Positions 1-6,226 are shown, numbered from the stretch's first letter. The stretch is DNA of 6,226 bases from Bacteroidota bacterium (GCA_030592465.1 JAUVJB010000181.1:1-6226); one strand, 5' to 3'. Notes: generated by a model not told the origin, from the letters alone. Program-made: numbers and translations.

Positions 1-90
1 CATTTCGACTAAAAGGAGAAATCTCATAACATAGTGTATATAAGTTGAATGAGATTTCTTCTCCGCCAGCTGGCGGATCGAAATGACAGC
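1..90. repeat. Nested palindromic repeat, probably a dispersed MITE/REP-like element (left end cut by window)
   Basis: The outer arms CATTTCGA (1–8) and TCGAAATG (78–85) are exact reverse complements. Inside them, AGAAATCTCAT (17–27) pairs exactly with ATGAGATTTCT (49–59). A perfect 16-bp palindrome, TCCGCCAGCTGGCGGA, sits at 62–77 in the right half only. The sequence continues as ACAGC after the right arm, so the matching left terminus probably lies before base 1. I recognise the combination of GAGATTTCT next to TCGAAATGACA as a dispersed intergenic repeat of Bacteroidota; that is memory, not a search. It lies just past the 3' end of the TPR regulator gene, so it could also fold in that transcript and mark its end. 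Confidence 0.7.
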
Positions 91-149
91 ACAACTAAAA
101 TTTTACGGGTTTTCGTGCTGGCACTATATACGACTTTTATTTAATTTAT

Positions 150-2171
150 TTATATTACCTGAATATAATCTTTTAACTCTAATTGTTGATTAATTTCAAG
201 TTTTTTTCTTAAACGCTGTCTGTTTTTCCCGACAGAAGCAATAGTAATATTCATTATTTGTGCTATTTCATTCGATGTGAGGTTAATTTTTATATAAGCA
301 CACAGTTTCTGTTCATTCATTGATAAGTTAGGATGTTTGCCAAGTAAACGGTCAATATATCCTTTATGTACTTTTTCAAAATTAAGTTTAAAATTTTTCC
401 AGTCTATATCATTATCAATATTGTTATTAATAATAGAAATAACATTATTACTACATTTTTGAAAATCTGGTTTAACTTTATTATTTTCCGTAAAAAGTAT
501 TCTCTTTATTTTACCGAGAGTCTCATTTTTATTAATAAAATGTAAAGTTAATGAAGATAATTCATCATTTTTATGTTGAATATCAGCTTCATGCTTTTCT
601 TTTTCAAGATGGTTTATTTCCTGTTCGGCTTTCAATTCTTCTTGTAGCATTAAATTTTCAGCTTCTTCACGTTTTTTTTCAGCAATAAGAACTTTATTTT
701 CGTTTTCTTTGTTTTTAATCTCAAGTTCAGCAAGTTGTTTTTCTTTTTTATATATTATTCTGGTTTTTTTCAAAGAATTAGCTTTCATCCTAAACATGAC
801 AAATAACAGAACAATAAGCAGGAATAGAACTGATGATAATATATACAAAAATTTCAGAAAAATCTTATGTTTTTGTTCCTTAACTTCCTTTATTTCAATT
901 TCTTTTCGAAGTATTATATTTTCCTGTTCTTTTTTTTCTGTTTCATATTTTGTTTGCATTTCGGTAATCTGTTTATTGCTTTCAATATTAAACAGAGAAT
1001 CTTTCATTTCAGTGTATAGTTTGAAATGTTTGTATGCTTCACTATAATTTCCTAAAGTGGAATCAACTAAAGAGATATTTCTATAGCAATCTTTAACTAT
1101 TTTATTTGCATCTATTTGCTCTGCTTTACCAAGCGCTTCATTATAATATTTATAAGCCTTTTCATATTCGCCTTGCTCATAAAAATTTTGCCCTATCCTA
1201 TGCAATATATTTGCATATCTCCATTTGTTTCCGAGTTCTTTATTTACCACAAGAGCTTTTTCAAAATAGTAAAGTGATTTTTCGTAATCGCCTTTACTAA
1301 AATATACACTTCCAAAATTTACCAAAACAGCAGAAATACCACGTTTTTCGTTGATTTTTTCTAACGATGTTAAAGCATTTTTATAGTATCTAATTGCTTC
1401 ATTATAATTTTTTTGTTCCTGAAACACACCACCAATATTCATATTTGCTCTGGCAATACCAAAGACATCATTTAATTCAATATAAATTTCAAGTGATTTT
1501 TTATAATACTTTAATGCCATAGAATCATTATATAAATACCAGTATATTGCTCCCAAACTGTTTGCTGCCCATCCTATTTGGTTAATATTATTTACTTGTT
1601 CAGAGATCTTTAAGGAATTTAAAGTAAATTCAGTAGCTTTTTTAAAGTCTCCTTTTTTAGTATATACCAACCCAATACTTCCGTATATTTTTGAAAGAGA
1701 TGTTGTATCATTTAGTTGAATATAAGAAGAAAGGGCTTTTTCAAAATATAATAAGGAACTATCATAATTACTTAATGTTCCATGCGCCGAACCCATTAAA
1801 TCATATATTTCTGCAAGAATATCATCTTCTCCCGCCTTTTTATAAAATGGAATTGAAAGATTTAAGTATTTTAAAACAGAATCATATTCGTTTTTTTTAT
1901 TATAATTGCAAGCAATATTTTTGTATGCTTTTGACAAAATTTCTATATTGCCTGATTCTTTTGCCAGTAAAAGGGCTTCTTTGGCATACAGAGTTGATGT
2001 GTCAGTATTTATATTTCTGTATTCACCGGAAAGTTCAACTAAAGTAATAACTCTTTCATTTATACTAGCCTGATTTAGAAGATTTTTTAATGAATCAATA
2101 TTATTTTGTTGTGAAAACCCAATTTTTAATGTTAATATTAATAAAATAAAAAAGGTAATTGCTTTGTTCAT
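150..2171 (-). CDS. Membrane-anchored TPR regulator with C-terminal LuxR-like HTH domain
   Basis: This is a probable one-component regulator that links protein–protein contacts outside the inner membrane to DNA binding in the cytoplasm. Reading from the start chosen here (673 aa), a signal-like segment (MNKAITFFILLILTLKIGFS) is followed by eight TPR units. Their conserved boxes recur exactly every 40 residues (about 83, 123, 163, 203, 243, 283, 323 and 363), and a weaker unit lies before the first. A short charged helix (about 399–436), one transmembrane helix (about 438–460) and a long Lys/Glu-rich coiled coil (about 468–540) follow. The C-terminal part (about 598–673) has the pattern LS..E..LCAYI..NLTSNEIAQIMNI and a basic recognition helix ending RQRLRKKL, as in Bacteroidota HTH regulators. 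A start 10 codons upstream is open, but it would put a charged stretch before the signal, so the internal Met is preferred. No Shine-Dalgarno site is visible. Target genes and ligand are unknown. Confidence 0.87.
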   Translation of the reverse strand: MNKAITFFILLILTLKIGFSQQNNIDSLKNLLNQASINERVITLVELSGEYRNINTDTSTLYAKEALLLAKESGNIEILSKAYKNIACNYNKKNEYDSVLKYLNLSIPFYKKAGEDDILAEIYDLMGSAHGTLSNYDSSLLYFEKALSSYIQLNDTTSLSKIYGSIGLVYTKKGDFKKATEFTLNSLKISEQVNNINQIGWAANSLGAIYWYLYNDSMALKYYKKSLEIYIELNDVFGIARANMNIGGVFQEQKNYNEAIRYYKNALTSLEKINEKRGISAVLVNFGSVYFSKGDYEKSLYYFEKALVVNKELGNKWRYANILHRIGQNFYEQGEYEKAYKYYNEALGKAEQIDANKIVKDCYRNISLVDSTLGNYSEAYKHFKLYTEMKDSLFNIESNKQITEMQTKYETEKKEQENIILRKEIEIKEVKEQKHKIFLKFLYILSSVLFLLIVLLFVMFRMKANSLKKTRIIYKKEKQLAELEIKNKENENKVLIAEKKREEAENLMLQEELKAEQEINHLEKEKHEADIQHKNDELSSLTLHFINKNETLGKIKRILFTENNKVKPDFQKCSNNVISIINNNIDNDIDWKNFKLNFEKVHKGYIDRLLGKHPNLSMNEQKLCAYIKINLTSNEIAQIMNITIASVGKNRQRLRKKLEINQQLELKDYIQVI

Positions 2172-2317
2172 GACGAATCGGTTTTTAACAAAAATAACCA
2201 TTTTATAAAATTAACAGCACACTTATTAATAAAAAATTTAAACTAATGTAATCAAATTAGTGAACTGTTCTAATTAAATAAATTTTCATGCTGAGACTTA
2301 TCGACATAAATCTATTA

Positions 2318-2345
2318 CTCTCCCGGATTGCAAATCCGAAAGAGC
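2318..2345 (-). repeat. Hairpin repeat, copy 1, downstream of the kinase gene (possible terminator)
   Basis: On the + strand, CTCTCCCGGATT (2318–2329) and AATCCGAAAGAG (2333–2344) flank a 3-base loop, with 10 of 12 positions complementary. On the minus-strand transcript the two mismatches become G·U pairs, so the RNA stem is complete at 12 bp. Its right part (2324–2345) is identical over 22 bases to 5572–5593. It begins about 18 bp past the kinase stop codon. No clear U-run follows, so a classical intrinsic terminator is not shown; an RNA end-protecting hairpin or a dispersed repeat is equally possible. Confidence 0.65.
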
Positions 2346-2362
2346 AAGTTGTTGTATATAAA

Positions 2363-3001
2363 TTATTTCAACAAAACTCTGTTTGTCCCAATCTTATATT
2401 CCTTATTAAAAATTGTATCAGTAATTAATTTGTAATCTTCCTGATTATTGACAAAATCAATGTTATTTGTATCAATTACTAAAATTCGAAAATCTTTTTG
2501 TTGTTTAAAATAGTCGAAATAACCATTTTGAATTTTTCGCAGATAATCTTCAGTAATATTTTGCTCATAATCACGTCCGCGTTTTTTTATGTTTTTAATT
2601 AAATTATTTGTGCTCATATGCAAATAAACATACAAATTGGGTTTTGGCAACTGATTATAGATGATATTAAAAATTTGTCGATATAAGCTATATTCATCAT
2701 CTTGCAGAGTAGATTTTGAAAAAATTAACGACTTCATAAAATAATAATCGGAAATAGTAAAGCTCTTAAACAAATCGCGATGTGAAAGGTCTTTTTTTAG
2801 CTGATTATACCTATCGGCAAGAAACGACAGTTCTAATGAAAACGAATACCTATCAGGATTTTTATAAAATTTTGGCAAGAAAGGATTATCGGCAAATTGC
2901 TCAAGAATTAATTTAGCATTAAACTTTTGGGCAAGCATTTTCGACAATGATGTTTTTCCTGCTCCAATATTTCCCTCAATAACGATATAGTCGTAATTCA
3001 T
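2363..3001 (-). CDS. Deoxynucleoside kinase (dAK/dGK/dCK-type family)
   Basis: This cytosolic salvage enzyme transfers the gamma-phosphate of ATP to a deoxynucleoside, giving the 5'-monophosphate for dNTP supply. The protein has 212 residues, normal for bacterial members. The P-loop GNIGAGKTS is at 10–18, immediately after the first beta strand. Glu34 within LILEQFADNPFL matches the family's substrate-site segment, and FLADRYNQ (60–67) supplies the usual Arg and Gln that contact the base. SDYYF (84–88) stands where other members carry a DRS or ERS motif, so Asp85 is the likely general base. KKRGRDYEQ (139–147) is the arginine-rich LID that closes over ATP. The start is firm because the P-loop follows at the expected distance. 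Which deoxynucleoside it prefers cannot be read from the sequence. It stands alone, with gaps of 322 and 191 bp on either side. Confidence 0.92.
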   Translation of the reverse strand: MNYDYIVIEGNIGAGKTSLSKMLAQKFNAKLILEQFADNPFLPKFYKNPDRYSFSLELSFLADRYNQLKKDLSHRDLFKSFTISDYYFMKSLIFSKSTLQDDEYSLYRQIFNIIYNQLPKPNLYVYLHMSTNNLIKNIKKRGRDYEQNITEDYLRKIQNGYFDYFKQQKDFRILVIDTNNIDFVNNQEDYKLITDTIFNKEYKIGTNRVLLK

Positions 3002-3120
3002 CTGTTTTTTTATGTAAAAAGTCTTTATTGTGAGTGATAAGTAGTTTCGTATTATACTCTGCTTCGTAATAATTTGAGCTAATTTATATACTATAAAATA
3101 ATTATAATTTTAACATATAG

Positions 3121-3150
3121 TCATTGATTGTCATTAATTGTCATTGACAG
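3121..3150. repeat. Three 10-bp tandem units
   Basis: The units TCATTGATTG, TCATTAATTG and TCATTGACAG lie head to tail without gaps at 3121–3130, 3131–3140 and 3141–3150. The first two differ by one base; the third diverges at its end, where it runs into the 12-mer repeat. AGTCATT (3119–3125) is also the exact reverse complement of AATGACT (3159–3165), so the units form the left arm of a loose inverted repeat. Confidence 0.65.
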
Positions 3151-3182
3151 CGAAGCCAAATGACTACAAATGACAGCGAAGC
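3145..3182. repeat. Direct repeat of TGACAGCGAAGC, two copies
   Basis: Exact 12-base copies lie at 3145–3156 and 3171–3182, 26 bp apart from start to start. Each contains GCGAAGC, whose reverse complement GCTTCGC forms the tip of the adjacent hairpin (3204–3210). AAATGAC words lie between and after the copies. The pattern looks like part of a dispersed intergenic element and not like coding sequence. Confidence 0.65.
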
Positions 3183-3189
3183 GTAATGA

Positions 3190-3222
3190 CCCTGTGAAAT
3201 ATTGCTTCGCAATTTCACAGGG
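3190..3222 (-). repeat. Strong hairpin, 14-bp stem with 2-base bulge
   Basis: CCCTGTGAAAT plus ATTGC (3190–3205) pairs with GCAATTTCACAGGG (3209–3222) across a TTC loop. All 14 pairs are Watson-Crick; only the AT at 3199–3200 is unpaired. It lies about 100 bp past the oligopeptidase stop and about 190 bp before the kinase start. No U-run follows it on the minus strand, so it is not a textbook terminator. It could end or protect the oligopeptidase mRNA, sit in a kinase leader, or be the core of a mobile repeat. Confidence 0.6.
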
Positions 3223-3270
3223 CAGGCAAATTATATTACGCAAAATATAACATCTCAAAGTATATTAATC

Positions 3271-3293
3271 TGCCGGATTTTGAAAATCCTGCA
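3271..3293 (-). repeat. Hairpin downstream of the oligopeptidase gene (possible terminator)
   Basis: TGCCGGATTTT (3271–3281) and AAAATCCTGCA (3283–3293) are complementary at 10 of 11 positions around a single central base; in RNA the inner A/T pairs would open to make a loop. The CGGATT and AATCC arms resemble the hairpin copies at 2318 and 5565, but the sequence is not identical. It begins about 30 bp past the oligopeptidase stop codon. No poly-U follows. Confidence 0.5.
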
Positions 3294-3323
3294 TATTTTT
3301 AAATATTATCGTCTTAAATAATA

Positions 3324-5423
3324 TTATTTAGGAGTAATTCCCATATTATAAAAGATGAATGACCAGATATCTGTATATTCATCAATTTGTTTCGATGTCG
3401 GCATTCCACCACCATGACCTGCTTTAGTCTCAATACGAATAAGAACCGGATTATTACCTTTATATTTTTCCTGTAATGTAGCCATATATTTGAATGAATG
3501 AGCCGGAACAACTCTGTCGTCATGGTCGGCTGTTGTTACCATAACAGCAGGATATTCAACATTTTCTTTAATATTTTGTAATGGTGAAATTTTTATTAAA
3601 TTATTAAATTGAATAGAATCATCGCTTGTACCATAATCACTTGCCCACGACCAACCAATTGTAAATTTATGATATCGAAGCATATCCATCACACCAACTT
3701 CGGGTATTGCAACTCTAAACAAATCAGGACGTTGATTAATAACAGCACCAACTAACAAACCACCATTTGAACCACCTTTTAAAGCAAGTTTTTGTGAAGA
3801 TGTGTATTTATTTTTAATAAAATATTCAGCAGCTGCAATGCAATCATCAAACACATTTTGTTTATTTAATTTCATGCCTTGTTCATGCCATTCTTTTCCA
3901 TATTCTCCACCACCTCGTAAATTTACAACAGCAAAAATTCCTCCGTTCTCAATCCAAAAAATTCTTCGCGCCGAAAAATATGGTGTTAAACTAATGTTAA
4001 ATCCACCGTATCCATATAATAATGTCGGGTTATTACCATCTAATTTAATCCCTTTTTTATAGAATAAAAACATAGGAATTTTTGTACTGTCTTTACTCTC
4101 ATAAAAGACTTGCTCAGTAACAAAATCATCGCTGTCAAAATCAACTTTTGGTTTACTGTAAATTTCCGATTTTTTTGTATTAAAATCATATTTATAAACT
4201 ACACTTGGAGTAGTAAACGAAGTAAACACATAAAATCCGATGCTCTCATCTTTTTTACCTCTTATACCGCCTGATGTTCCTAATCCGGGTAATTTGAGTT
4301 CATAATCAAAAGTACCGGCAGTATTATATACTTCAACTTTGCTGTGAGCATCTTTCATATACGATACAACAATTTTACCACCTACCAACGAGCAACGTCT
4401 TAAAACATTTTCTTTTTCAGGAATAATGTCTTTTCTTTTATCTGTTTTGAGGTCAATACTAATTAATTTATATTTTGGTGCTTCAAAATTTGTTCTCACT
4501 AATAAATGATTGTCAATATCATCAACAACACCGTATTGGTAATCAAAGCCATCGGCTAATTTAATAAATTTTGAATTCTTTTTTGTTAAATCCTTATAAT
4601 ATAAAGCGTTACCATCGCCAACTTCACTTTCATATAAATATAAAAATTTCTCATTTTCAGAAACACTTGCACCGAACATTCTTTTCGGATTTTCTGTGTC
4701 TTGATAGATTAATTTATCTTTTGATTGGTCATTACCTACTATATGATAAAATACTTTTTGAAATTTGTTTGATTTTGTTAACTCAGAACCTTGTTTAGGT
4801 TCATCATATCGGGAATAATAAAAACCATCTTTATAAAATGAGATGCCTGAAAATTTCACCCATTTAAGATGATCTTTTAAATCTTTTCCTGTTTTAATAT
4901 CTCTTACAAAAATCTCGTTCCAATCAGACCCTGATCTTGCAATACTATAAGCAAGATATTTCCCATCTTTAGATACATCAAGTCCTGCTAATGCAACAGT
5001 TCCATCGTCTGACAATTTATTCGGGTCAAGTAATACTTTTGCTTCCTTATTCAAATCATCTTGAATATATAAAACACTTTGATTTTGTAAACCATTATTT
5101 TTAAAATAAAAATAATGATTGCTTTCTTTAAAAGGAGCTGATAATTTAGGATAGTTCCACAATTCCTGCAAACGTTTTTTTATTGTATCTCGATAAGGAA
5201 TTTGTGATAGATAATCGTTAGTAACTTTATTTTCAGCTTTTACCCATTCGCCTGTTTCCTGCGAATTGTCGTCTTCTAACCAACGATAAGGGTCGGCAAC
5301 TTTAGTTCCAAAATAAGTATCAACAGTATCAACTTTTTTTGCAACGGGATAATTTAATCGTTTGGGTTGGTTATTACATGAAGCAATACCGATTACAAAA
5401 AAAACAAATAATAATTTTTTCAT
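3324..5423 (-). CDS. Prolyl oligopeptidase (S9A serine peptidase) with lipoprotein signal
   Basis: The enzyme cuts short peptides on the carboxyl side of proline. From the chosen start it is 699 aa, close to the roughly 710 of the animal enzyme. The N-terminal region has DPYRWLED (44–51), then a beta-propeller region (about 75–430), then an alpha/beta-hydrolase domain. YGYGGF (470–475) holds the oxyanion tyrosine. Ser552 in GGSNGG, Asp635 in DHDDRVVP and His670 in AGHGGG form the triad; Arg637 and Trp593 match the proline-site residues. The start is set at 5421–5423 because MKKLLFVFFVIGIASC is a clean lipoprotein signal with lipobox IASC and Cys16 as the lipid site. A start 19 codons upstream is open but would hide this signal. 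It is therefore probably exported and membrane-tethered, where classic family members are cytosolic. Which membrane and face it occupies is not clear. Confidence 0.94.
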   Translation of the reverse strand: MKKLLFVFFVIGIASCNNQPKRLNYPVAKKVDTVDTYFGTKVADPYRWLEDDNSQETGEWVKAENKVTNDYLSQIPYRDTIKKRLQELWNYPKLSAPFKESNHYFYFKNNGLQNQSVLYIQDDLNKEAKVLLDPNKLSDDGTVALAGLDVSKDGKYLAYSIARSGSDWNEIFVRDIKTGKDLKDHLKWVKFSGISFYKDGFYYSRYDEPKQGSELTKSNKFQKVFYHIVGNDQSKDKLIYQDTENPKRMFGASVSENEKFLYLYESEVGDGNALYYKDLTKKNSKFIKLADGFDYQYGVVDDIDNHLLVRTNFEAPKYKLISIDLKTDKRKDIIPEKENVLRRCSLVGGKIVVSYMKDAHSKVEVYNTAGTFDYELKLPGLGTSGGIRGKKDESIGFYVFTSFTTPSVVYKYDFNTKKSEIYSKPKVDFDSDDFVTEQVFYESKDSTKIPMFLFYKKGIKLDGNNPTLLYGYGGFNISLTPYFSARRIFWIENGGIFAVVNLRGGGEYGKEWHEQGMKLNKQNVFDDCIAAAEYFIKNKYTSSQKLALKGGSNGGLLVGAVINQRPDLFRVAIPEVGVMDMLRYHKFTIGWSWASDYGTSDDSIQFNNLIKISPLQNIKENVEYPAVMVTTADHDDRVVPAHSFKYMATLQEKYKGNNPVLIRIETKAGHGGGMPTSKQIDEYTDIWSFIFYNMGITPK

Positions 5424-5515
5424 CTCAATATTTTTAAATTTATAATTAAGGTTAATTAGTGTTTGAAAAAAAATATACAATCTTCTCTATTATTGATATT
5501 ACAAAATAAAAACCG

Positions 5516-5530
5516 TCCGCCAGATGGCGA
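5516..5530. repeat. Imperfect copy of the CCGCCAG–TGGCG palindrome
   Basis: TCCGCCAGATGGCGA resembles the perfect 16-bp palindrome at 62–77, with A for C at the centre and one G missing near the end. It directly abuts the 8-bp tandem units that start at 5530. It is probably a decayed relative of the same repeat core. Confidence 0.45.
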
Positions 5531-5561
5531 ATTGTTCAATTGTTTTATTGTTAAATTGTTC
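5530..5561. repeat. Four 8-bp tandem units
   Basis: AATTGTTC, AATTGTTT, TATTGTTA and AATTGTTC follow each other without gaps. The first and last units are identical. The run lies between the imperfect palindrome at 5516 and the hairpin at 5565, upstream of the oligopeptidase gene by about 107 bp. It may be slippage DNA, part of a composite repeat, or a binding-site array; the sequence does not decide. Confidence 0.55.
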
Positions 5562-5564
5562 ACT

Positions 5565-5593
5565 GCTCTTTCGGATTGCAAATCCGAAAGAGC
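5565..5593 (-). repeat. Hairpin repeat, copy 2, downstream of enolase (possible terminator)
   Basis: GCTCTTTCGGATT (5565–5577) and AATCCGAAAGAGC (5581–5593) are perfectly complementary over 13 bp around the loop GCA. It starts 46 bp past the enolase stop codon. It shares 22 identical bases with the copy at 2324–2345. The DNA after it on the minus strand is AT-rich but has no U-run, so its role as terminator is inferred from position and fold only. It is also symmetrical enough to act on both strands. Confidence 0.7.
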
Positions 5594-5639
5594 GGTCAAT
5601 ATCAATAATAAAGTAAATTGCAGAATTTTCATTCAAATA

Positions 5640-6226
5640 CTATTTTACATTTTTAAATGCTTTTAAACCTGCAAATTTAGCTGTATCGCCTAATTCTCTT
5701 TCAATTCTCATTAACTGATTAAATTTAGCAATTCGTTCTGTTCTACAGCCTGAGCCTGTTTTTAAATGTCCTGAACCAATAGCAACAGTTAAATCGGCAA
5801 TAGTTGTATCTTCGGTTTCGCCTGAACGATGAGAAACAAAGCAGTTAAAATTATTTTTTCCTGCAAGTTCAATGGTTTCTAAAGTTTCTGTTAATGAACC
5901 AATTTGGTTAAGTTTTATTAAAACTGAATTAGCAGCTTTTTTATCAATAGCTTCTTGCAAAAGTTTAGCATTAGTACAAATTAAGTCATCACCAACTAAT
6001 TCAATTCTATTGCCAATAGTTTTATTTAATAATTGCCAGCCTTCCCAGTCGTTTTCAGCCATACCGTCTTCGAGAAGAATAATAGGATATTTTTTTGACC
6101 ATTCATCCCAAAGTTGAACCATTTGTTCAGGTGTTTTTGATGATTTGTCTGATTTAAAGAAAAAATATTTACAATCTTTCCACATTTCACTTGAAGCAGG
6201 GTCAAGACAAATAGAAATATCTTTAC
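5640..6226 (-). CDS. eno: Enolase, C-terminal part (5' end outside the window)
   Basis: This glycolytic enzyme interconverts 2-phosphoglycerate and phosphoenolpyruvate in the cytosol with Mg2+. The 194 visible residues correspond without gaps to about residues 239–432 of the E. coli protein (alignment from memory). All active-site elements of the barrel domain are present. In visible numbering these are: Asp8 in CLDPASSE, Glu52 in LLEDGMAEND and Asp79 in VGDD as metal ligands; Lys104 in LIKLNQIG as catalytic base; the His132-Arg-Ser loop in SHRSGETED; and Lys155 in LKTGS. The reading frame is open to the window edge, so the Met at 6183–6185 is internal and not a start. The C-terminus is complete, ending KAFKNVK. 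Promoter and N-terminal domain are not visible. The gap of 216 bp and a hairpin separate it from the next gene. Confidence 0.97.
   Translation of the reverse strand, partial: KDISICLDPASSEMWKDCKYFFFKSDKSSKTPEQMVQLWDEWSKKYPIILLEDGMAENDWEGWQLLNKTIGNRIELVGDDLICTNAKLLQEAIDKKAANSVLIKLNQIGSLTETLETIELAGKNNFNCFVSHRSGETEDTTIADLTVAIGSGHLKTGSGCRTERIAKFNQLMRIERELGDTAKFAGLKAFKNVK

Larger units (their letters stand above)
3002..3323. other. Repeat-rich intergenic region between the oligopeptidase and kinase genes
   Basis: This 322-bp gap contains no credible gene. The half nearest the kinase (3002–3118) is plain AT-rich DNA that should hold the kinase promoter, but I see no convincing TTG / TAnnTTTG pair of the Bacteroidota type there. 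The half nearest the oligopeptidase stop holds, in order, three 10-bp tandem units, two copies of a 12-mer, a 14-bp hairpin and a second hairpin close to the stop codon. These are listed separately. Confidence 0.7.

Noticed and set aside
87..120. Inverted pair CAGCAC (87–92) and GTGCTG (115–120) just past the left-edge element
   Set aside because: Six-base arms 22 bp apart are easily expected by chance; not enough for a terminator call.
709..2047. Plus-strand open frames at 709–1047, 1106–1300 and 1691–2047
   Set aside because: They lie antisense to the TPR regulator, have no recognisable domains and show compositions expected from reading the complement of a Lys/Glu/Tyr-rich gene.
2189..2196. 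Possible Bacteroidota -7 box (TATTTTTG on the minus strand) before the TPR gene
   Set aside because: It fits TAnnTTTG, but no TTG is found at the expected distance upstream, and such AT-rich words are common by chance here.
2287..2312. CATGCTGAGACTTATCG, resembling a piece of a dispersed Bacteroidota repeat
   Set aside because: The likeness is from memory, is partial, and has no inverted partner nearby.
3314..3523. Minus-strand frame of 69 codons at the 3' end of the oligopeptidase gene
   Set aside because: It overlaps the catalytic His and Asp coding region in another frame; the main frame is clearly the real one.
3802..4798. Plus-strand frames at 3802–4062 and 4571–4798
   Set aside because: Antisense shadows of the oligopeptidase gene with no independent support.
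5463..5666. Plus-strand frame of 67 codons running through the repeat-bearing gap
   Set aside because: It runs through the tandem units and the perfect hairpin and into the enolase 3' end, so its sequence is explained by the repeats.
5872..6117. Plus-strand frame of 81 codons opposite enolase
   Set aside because: Antisense to conserved enolase active-site sequence.
150..6226. A single four-gene operon
   Set aside because: The genes share a strand, but gaps of 191–322 bp, hairpins in each gap and unrelated functions argue against it.

Overview
The window looks like an ordinary chromosomal stretch of a low-GC member of the Bacteroidota. The evidence is strongly AT-rich DNA, no clear Shine-Dalgarno sites before any start, an enolase, a deoxynucleoside kinase and a TPR–membrane–HTH regulator of the kind common in that phylum, and dispersed palindromes containing TCGAAATGACA-type ends that I recognise from Bacteroidota intergenic DNA. 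This assignment comes from recognition, not from a database search.

Four genes all lie on the minus strand, so they are transcribed from right to left. They are: the C-terminal 45% or so of enolase (5640–6226, cut by the window edge); a prolyl oligopeptidase with a lipoprotein signal (3324–5423); a small deoxynucleoside kinase (2363–3001); and a large membrane-anchored TPR regulator with a C-terminal LuxR-like helix-turn-helix (150–2171). The gaps between them are 216, 322 and 191 bp. With such gaps and no shared theme (glycolysis, peptide breakdown, nucleoside salvage, signalling), they are probably separate transcription units and not one operon. Nothing in the window says that they work together.

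The least ordinary content is between the genes. Every gene has a hairpin-forming or palindromic repeat just past its stop codon. Two are copies of the same short hairpin (2318–2345 and 5565–5593), and a third (3271–3293) resembles them. The 322-bp gap also holds a cluster of 10-bp tandem units, a duplicated 12-mer and a 14-bp hairpin. The left edge carries a larger nested palindrome of an apparently dispersed family. These could be REP/MITE-like elements, terminators or processing sites, or both.

I found no tRNA, rRNA, CRISPR array, transposase gene, phage gene or defence system, and no clear new biological system.
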